Assembly (NCBI GenBank): GCA_036378315.1
Contig: DASUWU010000163.1
Coordinates: 1-64,000, forward strand
DNA length: 64,000 nucleotides
Origin: CALAED01 sp036378315
Lineage (GTDB): Bacteria > Actinomycetota > Actinomycetes > Streptosporangiales > Streptosporangiaceae
Direction of reading: 5' to 3'
This document shows positions 1 through 6,606 of the stretch, piece after piece. A program made the translations under genes and the position numbers. Every line of letters begins with the position of its first letter. Positions within the stretch are counted from its first letter, which is position 1. The notes beneath the pieces are model-generated. The model made no database searches and was not told where the DNA came from. It saw only the letters and a program-made list of their open reading frames with translations.

Positions 1-1
1 G

Positions 2-595
2 GTGGCCGGCGACTGGGTGGCCGACCCGGCGCACTGGGCGGCGCTGGGTGACCGGCTGGGCGTGCTGGTCGCCGAGCACGCCCGCCGCAACCCGCTGCAC
101 CCCGGCATGCCGGTCGACGCCGCCCGCACCGCGCTCGGCCTGCCGGCCCGCGACCTCGTCGAGGCGCTGGTGCGGCCGCCGCTGCGGCTGGCCGAGGGAC
201 GCATCGCCGCGCCCGGGGCGGCGCTGCCCAAGCACGTGCGCACGGCGGTCGACCGGATCCGCGCCGACCTGGCGGCCGCGCCCTACCACGCGCCCGACGC
301 GGGGCGGCTCAAGGAGCTCGGGCTCACCGACGCCGCGCTGGCGGCCGCCGCCCGCGCCGGGCTGCTGCTGCGCATCGCCGATCAGGTCGTGCTGGCCCCC
401 GGCGCCGACGACGCGGCCGGCGCCGTGCTGGCGGGGCTGCCCCAGCCGTTCACGGTGCGCGAGGCCAGAACCGCCCTCGACACCACGCGGCGCGTCGCCG
501 TCCCGCTGCTCGAGCACCTCGACGCGCGCGGGATCACCCGGAGGATCGACGCCGATCGGCGGGTGATCGTGCATGGACCAGCGGCAGGGGGGTAG
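2..595 (+). CDS. selB: SelB, selenocysteine-specific elongation factor, C-terminal fragment
   Basis: This is the last 197 or so residues of a gene entering from the left edge; the GTP-binding domains are outside the window. The fragment consists of winged-helix repeats. It opens with the family hallmark NPLHPGMP (about residues 30-37 as seen here), and near the end has FTVREAR followed by PLLEHLDARGITRR, the last winged helix that binds the SECIS hairpin. SelB delivers selenocysteinyl-tRNA to UGA codons in the cytoplasm. The formate dehydrogenase subunits begin just downstream, which fits co-inheritance with a selenocysteine-containing catalytic subunit. The first codon seen is not a real start. 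Confidence is high on family. Confidence 0.85.
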   Translation: MAGDWVADPAHWAALGDRLGVLVAEHARRNPLHPGMPVDAARTALGLPARDLVEALVRPPLRLAEGRIAAPGAALPKHVRTAVDRIRADLAAAPYHAPDAGRLKELGLTDAALAAAARAGLLLRIADQVVLAPGADDAAGAVLAGLPQPFTVREARTALDTTRRVAVPLLEHLDARGITRRIDADRRVIVHGPAAGG

Positions 596-657
596 TCAGC
601 CCAGGTGTGCCGCGGTCGTTGGATTCGCGGCCCGCTGACCAGCAAGGGGAGCGAGTT

Positions 658-1668
658 GTGACGACCGAAAGCCGCGCGACGGCGGCCCCGGCCGGCGCGA
701 CCGGCGCCGCCGCCGGCGTCGACCCGGCCGCCCGCTCCGGATACACCGAACACCCACCGCGTATGGGGTTCTTCACCGACACATCCGTCTGCATCGGCTG
801 CAAGGCGTGCGAGGTCGCGTGCAAGGAGTGGAACGCGATCCCCGAGGACGGCCTGAACTTCACCGGCATGTCGTACGACAACACCGCCGGCCTCGGCGCG
901 TCCACCTGGCGGCACGTGGCGTTCATCGAGCAGCGCCGTCCCCTCGCCCGCCAGCAGCCAGGCGTGTCGCACGCCGACGTGGACGTGCTCGAGCTGGCCG
1001 CCCAGGGCGCGAGCACCCCGCCCGAGCAGGCCGGCATGACCCCGACCGAGCCGGGCCGCCCGGACGAGCTGCGGTGGCTGATGTCCAGCGACGTGTGCAA
1101 GCACTGCACCCACGCCGCCTGCCTGGACGTGTGCCCGACCGGTTCGCTGTTCCGGACGGAGTTCGGCACGGTGGTCGTCCAGGAGGACATCTGCAACGGC
1201 TGCGGCTACTGCGTCCCCGCCTGCCCGTACGGGGTGATCGACCAGCGTGAGGACGACGGCCGGGTCTGGAAGTGCACCCTGTGCTACGACCGGATCGGCG
1301 ACGGCCTCGAACCGGCGTGCGCGCAGGCCTGCCCCACCGACTCGATCCAGTTCGGCCCGCTCGACGAGCTGCGCGAGCGCGCCGCGGAGCGGGTGCGGCG
1401 GCTGCACGACGCCAGGGTGGACGATGCCAGGCTGTACGGCGCGGACCCCGATGACGGCGTGGGCGGCACCGGCGCGTTCTTCCTGTTGCTCGACGAGCCC
1501 GAGGCCTACGGCTTCCCGCCCGACCCGGTGGTGACGACCCGCGACCTGCCGGCGATGTGGCGGAGCGTCGGGGTGGCCGCGGCCGGACTGCTCGGCGCGG
1601 CCGCGATGGCCTTCCTGACCGGACGTGCGGGCCGGGGCGCGAGCGGCCTGAGGGGACGGTCGCGATGA
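658..1668 (+). CDS. fdhB: Formate dehydrogenase iron-sulfur (beta) subunit
   Basis: 336 aa electron-transfer subunit carrying four [4Fe-4S] clusters that pass electrons from the molybdenum or tungsten catalytic subunit to the membrane. Four cysteine groups are visible: VCIGCKACEVACKEW (about residues 44-58), VCKHCTHAACLDVCP, ICNGCGYCVPACP and CTLCYDRI...CAQACP. A hydrophobic segment near the C-terminus (about residues 303-322) resembles the anchor helix of FdnH/FdoH. I chose GTG 658 because AAGGGGAG lies about 7 bases before it; an in-frame GTG at 607 lacks a ribosome site. The stop overlaps the next start as ATGA. The catalytic alpha subunit is not in the window. Confidence 0.88.
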   Translation: MTTESRATAAPAGATGAAAGVDPAARSGYTEHPPRMGFFTDTSVCIGCKACEVACKEWNAIPEDGLNFTGMSYDNTAGLGASTWRHVAFIEQRRPLARQQPGVSHADVDVLELAAQGASTPPEQAGMTPTEPGRPDELRWLMSSDVCKHCTHAACLDVCPTGSLFRTEFGTVVVQEDICNGCGYCVPACPYGVIDQREDDGRVWKCTLCYDRIGDGLEPACAQACPTDSIQFGPLDELRERAAERVRRLHDARVDDARLYGADPDDGVGGTGAFFLLLDEPEAYGFPPDPVVTTRDLPAMWRSVGVAAAGLLGAAAMAFLTGRAGRGASGLRGRSR

Positions 1669-2777
1669 GCGGCGACCGGACCCGCCGGGCGAGCGAAAAG
1701 GATGATCACGCGATGAGCCAGGATGACGTCCAAGGCGGCCACCCGCCGGACCGGGAGGCGATGACGGGTGTCGCGACCGGGCGGGACCGGCCGGCCCCTC
1801 GGGCGGACGGGCACCGCCGCCGCGGCGGTGAGCGGCCGATGGTGCCGCGCGCGGAGTTCAGGTCGTACTACGGCCGGCCGGTGCTCAAGCGCCCGGTGTG
1901 GAGCGCGCGCGACATCGCCGGCTACTTCTTCCTCGGCGGCCTCGCCGGCGCGTCGTCCGTGCTGGGCGCCGGAGCCGATCTGACCGGGCGGCCGACGCTC
2001 GCCCGCGGCGCGAAGGTGGGCGCGGCCGGCGCCATCTCCCTGGCGGCCGTGGCGCTCGTGCACGACCTCGGGCGGCCCGCGCGGTTCTTCAACATGCTGC
2101 GGGTGGCCAAGGCCAGCTCCCCGATGAGCGTGGGGTCGTGGCTGCTCGCCGGGTACGGTCCGCTGGCGGCCGGCGCGGCCGCGTCGAGCGTCACCGGGCG
2201 GCTTCCGCGGCTCGGCCGGCTGGCCGGGCTCGGCGCCGCCGGCCTCGGGCCCCTGGTGGCCGGCTACACGGCGGCGCTGATCACCGACACCGCCGTCCCC
2301 GCCTGGCACGAGGCGCACCGGGAGATGCCGTTCGTGTTCGTCGGGTCGGCCGCCACCGCGGCGGGCGGCCTCGGGCTGCTCACCGCGTCCACCGGGGACA
2401 ACGGGCCGGCCACGGTGTTCGCCGCGGCCGGAGCGGCGGCCGAGCTAAGCGCCGTGCGGCTGATCAAGCGGCGGCTCGGTGTCGTCGGCGAGCCGTACGA
2501 GCGGGGACGGGCCGGCGCGCTGCTGCGGGCGGCGGAGATCCTGAGCGCCACGGGCGTGGGCTGCGCCTTCCTCAGCCGCGGCGACAGGATGCTGTCGGCG
2601 CTGTCCGGCCTGACGCTGCTGGTCGGATCGGCGGCAAGCAGGTTCGGGATCTTCTATGCCGGTCTCGCCTCAGCCGATGACCCCAAGTACACCGTCCAGC
2701 CGCAGCGCGAGCGCATCGAGAACGAGCGCATCGAGCGCGAGCGCCCGACGGACGAGCACGCACGACCGAACTCGTGA
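1665..2777 (+). CDS. nrfD: NrfD-family membrane subunit of formate dehydrogenase
   Basis: 370 aa polytopic membrane protein that would anchor the dehydrogenase and exchange electrons with the quinone pool. After a polar N-terminal stretch of about 75 residues come multiple hydrophobic helices (for example GYFFLGGLAGASSVLGAGAD and repeated Ala/Gly/Leu-rich segments) and the family-typical HDLGRP...FFNMLR. The ATG at 1665 overlaps the upstream stop by 4 bases (ATGA) and follows AGGGGACGG, so translation is probably coupled. The tail is charged and repetitive (RERIENERIERER). The family assignment is firm; membership of this complex is inferred from the overlap. Confidence 0.8.
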   Translation: MSGDRTRRASEKDDHAMSQDDVQGGHPPDREAMTGVATGRDRPAPRADGHRRRGGERPMVPRAEFRSYYGRPVLKRPVWSARDIAGYFFLGGLAGASSVLGAGADLTGRPTLARGAKVGAAGAISLAAVALVHDLGRPARFFNMLRVAKASSPMSVGSWLLAGYGPLAAGAAASSVTGRLPRLGRLAGLGAAGLGPLVAGYTAALITDTAVPAWHEAHREMPFVFVGSAATAAGGLGLLTASTGDNGPATVFAAAGAAAELSAVRLIKRRLGVVGEPYERGRAGALLRAAEILSATGVGCAFLSRGDRMLSALSGLTLLVGSAASRFGIFYAGLASADDPKYTVQPQRERIENERIERERPTDEHARPNS

Positions 2778-2910
2778 GGGCGCGGATCGATGCTGGAGGT
2801 GGGACGGCCACCGCCTGATCACCGGGCGGCCGGCCGTGCGCCCGTTCCTGATGCCTCCGGGGACCCGGTGTATCGCGGCCGTATCGAAAACCGCATACGT
2901 CACCGCAACG

Positions 2911-2932
2911 GCCTCCACTCTTCAGTGGAGGC
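2911..2932. repeat. Perfect 9-bp hairpin between the fdh and van-like operons
   Basis: GCCTCCACT and its exact complement are separated by CTTC. It lies in the 220-base gap between the fdh operon and the M15 peptidase gene, which otherwise shows no recognisable gene. It could serve as a terminator for the fdh genes, although no T-run follows on the plus strand. The TTCAG in the loop and the GGAGGCATGAAC that follows also resemble ends of IS200/IS605-type elements, but no transposase remains. I treat the function as unknown. Confidence 0.5.
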
Positions 2933-2997
2933 ATGAACCACAGCACATCACCATCAGCGGCAACTCCTAGCGCCGCCCGGCTCACGCCGGCCGCCCT

Positions 2998-3645
2998 GTG
3001 TACGGCCTGACCCTCCGGCGGCGGGCCGTGGCGACCGCACCCCTGGTGATCAAAGCGCGCGTCCTCGCGACCGTCACCCGGCTCGTCGCTGTGCTGCTGG
3101 TGCCGATCGCCTTCTGCCGCGCACCGGGCCTGGCCCGCTTCCTGGCCTGCCAGTGGGCGCTGGGCCTGCGCTTCCCCGCCGAGGACCTTCGCGGGCTGGC
3201 ACCGGAAACGCTGGCGGCGTTCACGCACGCGCGGGCCGAGGCGTTCTGGCGCGACGGGCAGCTGATCGGCCTCACCTCCGGCTATCGCGACGCGGCGGAA
3301 CAGCACCGCATCTTCACCGAGGAGGTGCGCCGCACCGGCTCGGTGTCCGCGGCGCGGCGCCGGGTACTGCCGCCCGAGGAGTCCAGGCACGTGCGGGGGC
3401 TCGCGCTCGACGTCCGGCCGACCGAGGGCGCGCGGTGGCTCGAGCGGCACGGCGGGCGGTACGGGCTCTACCGCGTCTACGACAACGAGTGGTGGCACTT
3501 CGAGTACCGCACGACCCCGCCGGTCCGGCTGCCCCATCCGGACGCGGCGGTCCGGCCGGCCGAGCACGGTGCCGCCTGCGGGTCGTGCCAGATCCATGGC
3601 GACGAGCCGCGGCACGAAACCGGCGACCCGAGGACGCGGCCGTGA
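2998..3645 (+). CDS. M15-family D,D-carboxypeptidase/dipeptidase (VanY/VanXY-like)
   Basis: 215 aa metallopeptidase expected to cleave D-Ala-D-Ala from peptidoglycan precursors or dipeptide. Zinc motifs are clear: SRHVRGLALD (the SxHxxGxAxD signature, about residues 130-140) and NEWWHFEY (the ExxH signature with its neighbouring histidine, about residues 161-170). SGYRD upstream is also typical. One hydrophobic segment (about residues 18-40) suggests a membrane anchor with the catalytic domain outside. GTG 2998 lacks a strong ribosome site; GTG 3028 is an in-frame alternative. Its stop overlaps the racemase start by 4 bases. The set with racemase, ligase and two-component system suggests a role in D-Ala-D-Ala replacement or turnover, which is inference. 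Confidence 0.82.
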   Translation: MYGLTLRRRAVATAPLVIKARVLATVTRLVAVLLVPIAFCRAPGLARFLACQWALGLRFPAEDLRGLAPETLAAFTHARAEAFWRDGQLIGLTSGYRDAAEQHRIFTEEVRRTGSVSAARRRVLPPEESRHVRGLALDVRPTEGARWLERHGGRYGLYRVYDNEWWHFEYRTTPPVRLPHPDAAVRPAEHGAACGSCQIHGDEPRHETGDPRTRP

Positions 3646-4772
3646 ACCGGATGCCGGTCCGCCTTCCGAGCCGACCGGATACGTTTCGGCCGCCGACCTT
3701 GCACACGCTGCCCGCGGCGGTGACAGCGAACATGGTCGAGATCCGCGCGCGGACGCGGAGCACGATCATGGCCGTGGTCAAAGCCGACGGCTACGGCCAC
3801 GGCGCCGTCGCGGTCGCCGGAGCCGCCGTCGCCGCCGGTGCCGGGTGGCTCGGAACGACGAGCGTCGCTGAGGCGGCCGCGCTGCGGGCCGCGGGGTTGG
3901 CGGTGCCGATCCTCACCTGGCTGCACCCCTCGGGGATCGACGCCGAGGCGGCCGCGGCCGCCAGGGTCGATGTCGCGGTCGGGTCGGTGGACGAGCTCGG
4001 CGCGCTCGTCGCCCGAGCCCCGTCCACGGTGCGCGTTCATCTCCATCTGGACACCGGAATGTCCCGTGGCGGCTGCCCACGCGGGCAGTGGGCCGAACTG
4101 ATCGATCTCGCCCAGCGTGGCCAGCGGGCCGGCAGGGTCGGCGTCGTGGGCGTCATGGGGCATCTTCCGCTGGCCGACCTGGCCGACCCCGCGGCGAACG
4201 CGCCCGCGGTCGCCGGTATGCGGGAGGCGCGGCGGGCGGTCCTGGCGGCGGGGCTCGGTTCGCCGCTCGCCCATCTCGCCGCCACGTCGGGAACGGTGGC
4301 CGACCCGGCGACACACCTCGGCATGGTCAGGGTCGGGGCGGGACTGGTCGGCATCGATCCCTCAGGCACCGTGGACCTGCACGGCGCGTCCCGGCTGACC
4401 GCGCCCATCGTGCACACGACCGCGGCCCCGGCCGGCACGCCGGTTGGTTACGCCGGCACGTACGTCACCGATCGCGCCACCCATCTCAGCGTCCTGCCCG
4501 TCGGGTACGCCGACGGGATCCCGCGGGAGCTCTCGCCCCAGGCCGGCGTCGAGATCCGCGGGCGCCGTTTCCCGATCGCCGGACGGGTCTCGATGGACCA
4601 GATCGTGATCGACACCGGTGCCGAGTCCTTCCCTGCCGGCACGTCCGCGACCGTGTTCGGGCCGGCCGGGGGCGCCACCCCGACCATCCAGGACTGGGCC
4701 CGCTGGGCCGGGACCATTCCGCACACCATCGTCACCGGCATCGGGCCGCGCGTGAGGAGGAGCATCGCATGA
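3642..4772 (+). CDS. alr: Alanine racemase family protein (PLP-dependent)
   Basis: 376 aa fold-type III racemase, usual length for Alr, supplying D-alanine (or possibly D-serine) for the ligase encoded next. The PLP lysine sits in AVVKADGYGHG (about residue 46), the second-subunit catalytic tyrosine region is VGYAGTYV, and RVSMDQ is present. It starts at GTG 3642 inside a 4-base GTGA overlap with the peptidase gene, and its end overlaps the ligase start by 4 bases, so the three are translationally coupled. Unlike enterococcal VanT it has no N-terminal membrane acyltransferase domain. Substrate preference cannot be read from sequence by eye. It may be a second Alr besides a housekeeping copy elsewhere. 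Confidence 0.85.
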   Translation: MNRMPVRLPSRPDTFRPPTLHTLPAAVTANMVEIRARTRSTIMAVVKADGYGHGAVAVAGAAVAAGAGWLGTTSVAEAAALRAAGLAVPILTWLHPSGIDAEAAAAARVDVAVGSVDELGALVARAPSTVRVHLHLDTGMSRGGCPRGQWAELIDLAQRGQRAGRVGVVGVMGHLPLADLADPAANAPAVAGMREARRAVLAAGLGSPLAHLAATSGTVADPATHLGMVRVGAGLVGIDPSGTVDLHGASRLTAPIVHTTAAPAGTPVGYAGTYVTDRATHLSVLPVGYADGIPRELSPQAGVEIRGRRFPIAGRVSMDQIVIDTGAESFPAGTSATVFGPAGGATPTIQDWARWAGTIPHTIVTGIGPRVRRSIA

Positions 4773-5749
4773 CACGGCGGGTCGCGGTGATCGGCGGCGG
4801 GCAGAACGCCGAGCACGACGTCTCCCTGGCCACCGCCTCGGCGGTCGCGAAGGCGCTGCTTTCCTGCGGGTTCGACGTCTGTGAGCTGACCATCGACCGC
4901 GACGGGATCTGGAGGGGAGGAGCGGATCCGCTCGGGTCGCGGGCCATCAGCTCCCTGGCGGCGGCGCTCGGCGTCATCGAACGCGCCGACGTCGTCTTCC
5001 CCGCGGTCCACGGCCCGGCCGGCGAGGACGGGACCCTCGCGGCGTTGTGCGCCCTCACGCACACGCCGATGGTCGGGTCGGGCCTGCGCGCCGGAGCGCT
5101 CGGCATGGACAAGTGGGCGACCAAGCTCGTGGCGGAGGCCGTCGGGATCCGCACCGCTCCCGGCCGGCTTGCGGCGGCGGCGGAGATCGCCGAGGTCGAG
5201 TTCGAGGCGGATGTGGTGGTGAAGCCGGTCTCCGCCGGGTCGAGTTTCGGCGTCGCCCTGGCACGCGACGCCTCCCAGCTACGGGACGCGCTGCGCCGTG
5301 CGGCGCGATTCGACGACCGGATCCTGATCGAGGACGTCGTCCGGGGCCGGGAGGTCGATGTGGCCGTCCTGCGTGAGGCCGACGGCCGTCGATGGGCGTC
5401 GCCGCCGCTGGAGATCCACACCAGCGGCCCGTTCGACACCCGCTCGAAGTACGACGGTTCGGCCCGGTTCAGCGTGCCCGCCGACATCGGCGGCGCGGAC
5501 CTGGCGGCCCTGACCGGGGCGGCGCTGCGGATGTTCGACGCGCTCGGCTGCGCCGGTGTCGCCAGGATCGACTTCTTCCTCACCGACCACGGACCCGTCC
5601 TCAACGAAGTCAACACCATGCCGGGGATGACGGCCGAGTCGCAGGTACCGAGGATGTTCGCCGCCGCGGGCCTGCCCTACGAGCGGCTGGTCGAGCGCCT
5701 GGTCGACGCCGCCACCGTGCCGGAAACCGCGCGGCATCCCGGCGCGTGA
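4769..5749 (+). CDS. ddl: D-alanine--D-alanine (or D-Ala-D-X) ligase, ATP-grasp
   Basis: 326 aa ATP-grasp ligase. The N-terminal GGGQNAEHDVS, the VVKPVSAGSSFGV ATP-binding segment, ARIDFFL and the metal-binding NEVNTMPGMT near the C-terminus define the Ddl/Van ligase family. The omega-loop region contains SKYDGS, resembling the Lys-Tyr pair of D-Ala-D-Ala ligases rather than the histidine-type loop of D-lactate VanA enzymes, so a D-Ala or D-Ser acceptor is more likely than D-lactate (inference from remembered family features). The start ATG overlaps the racemase stop (ATGA). It is flanked by racemase and a two-component system. Confidence 0.85.
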   Translation: MTRRVAVIGGGQNAEHDVSLATASAVAKALLSCGFDVCELTIDRDGIWRGGADPLGSRAISSLAAALGVIERADVVFPAVHGPAGEDGTLAALCALTHTPMVGSGLRAGALGMDKWATKLVAEAVGIRTAPGRLAAAAEIAEVEFEADVVVKPVSAGSSFGVALARDASQLRDALRRAARFDDRILIEDVVRGREVDVAVLREADGRRWASPPLEIHTSGPFDTRSKYDGSARFSVPADIGGADLAALTGAALRMFDALGCAGVARIDFFLTDHGPVLNEVNTMPGMTAESQVPRMFAAAGLPYERLVERLVDAATVPETARHPGA

Positions 5750-5799
5750 AGCCGCGGCCCGACCGCCGCAGGACCGGCCCGGGGGGTGTCCGGACTCGC

Positions 5800-5831
5800 A
5801 TATGCGGGCGATATGCGGTGCTGCCTAGTCT
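5800..5831 (+). promoter_or_regulatory. Direct-repeat operator and -10 box of the vanR-like gene
   Basis: Two copies of ATATGCGG begin at 5800 and 5811, 11 bases apart, the one-helical-turn spacing typical of OmpR/PhoB-type response-regulator dimers. They cover the expected -35 zone of a -10 box TAGTCT (5826-5831). That box is 8 bases before the ATG at 5839, so the mRNA is probably leaderless. The arrangement suggests autoregulation by the protein encoded immediately downstream. Confidence 0.6.
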
Positions 5832-5838
5832 TTCAGGT

Positions 5839-6606
5839 ATGCGCGTGCTGATCGTGGAGGACGAGCCCTACCTGGCCGAAGCCGTCCGTGACGGTCTCCG
5901 GCGGGAAGCGATCGCCGCCGACATCGCCGGCGACGGCGACTCGGCCCTCGAGCTGCTCGCGATCAACCCCTACGACCTCGCGGTCCTCGACCGCGACATC
6001 CCCGGCCCCTCCGGCGACGAGATCGCCCGACGGATCGTCGCCTCCGGCAGCGGCATCCCGATCCTCATGCTCACCGCCGCCGACCGGATCGACGACAAGG
6101 CTTCGGGGTTCGGGCTCGGCGCCGACGACTACCTCACCAAACCGTTCGACCTTCGAGAGCTCGTCATGCGGTTGCGGGCGCTCTACCGCAGGCGCGCGCA
6201 CGCCCGGCCGCCGATCAGCGAGATCGCGGGCCTGCGGCTGGACCCCTTCCGCAGGGAGGTCTTCCGCGACGGCCGCTACGTCGCGCTCACCCGCAAGCAG
6301 TTCGCCGTGCTCGAAGTCCTCGTCGCCGCCGAAGGCGGTGTCGTCAGCGCCGAAGAGCTACTGGAGCGGGCGTGGGACGAGAACGCCGACCCCTTCACCA
6401 ACGCCGTCCGCATCACCGTCTCCGCGCTGCGCAAACGACTCGGCGAACCATGGCTCATCGCCACGGTGCCCGGCGTCGGCTACCGCATCGACACCGGCAC
6501 TCACCCTGGCATGGACAACGGCATGGACAACGGCATGGACACCGGCATGGACACCGGCATGGACATGGGCAAGGACACCGCGCACTCTGGCGGCAGTCGT
6601 GACTAG
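5839..6606 (+). CDS. vanR: OmpR-family response regulator (VanR-like)
   Basis: 255 aa cytoplasmic transcription factor. The receiver domain (about residues 1-112) has the acidic pocket at EDE (7-9), phospho-acceptor Asp51, Thr79 and Lys101. The winged-helix DNA-binding domain follows (about residues 125-220) with ALTRKQFAVLEVL and VRITVSALRKRL. The C-terminus carries a non-conserved extension of tandem Met-Asp-x-Gly units. ATG 5839 is chosen because it begins the receiver fold and sits right after a -10 box. It overlaps the kinase start by 8 bases. Its likely target is its own operator at 5800-5818. The VanR label rests on context. Confidence 0.85.
   Translation: MRVLIVEDEPYLAEAVRDGLRREAIAADIAGDGDSALELLAINPYDLAVLDRDIPGPSGDEIARRIVASGSGIPILMLTAADRIDDKASGFGLGADDYLTKPFDLRELVMRLRALYRRRAHARPPISEIAGLRLDPFRREVFRDGRYVALTRKQFAVLEVLVAAEGGVVSAEELLERAWDENADPFTNAVRITVSALRKRLGEPWLIATVPGVGYRIDTGTHPGMDNGMDNGMDTGMDTGMDMGKDTAHSGGSRD
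6511..6570 (+). repeat. Five 12-bp tandem repeats encoding MDxG at the regulator C-terminus
   Basis: The unit ATGGACAACGGC or ATGGACACCGGC repeats five times in frame, followed by a degenerate sixth copy. It gives a methionine/aspartate-rich tail after the DNA-binding domain. Such a repeat can change length by slippage. Nothing shows a function. Confidence 0.85.

Noticed and set aside
2998..5749. Calling the cluster vanHAX
   Set aside because: There is no D-lactate dehydrogenase (VanH) and the ligase lacks the D-lactate-type omega loop; the peptidase is VanY/VanXY-like, so only the general van-like label is used.
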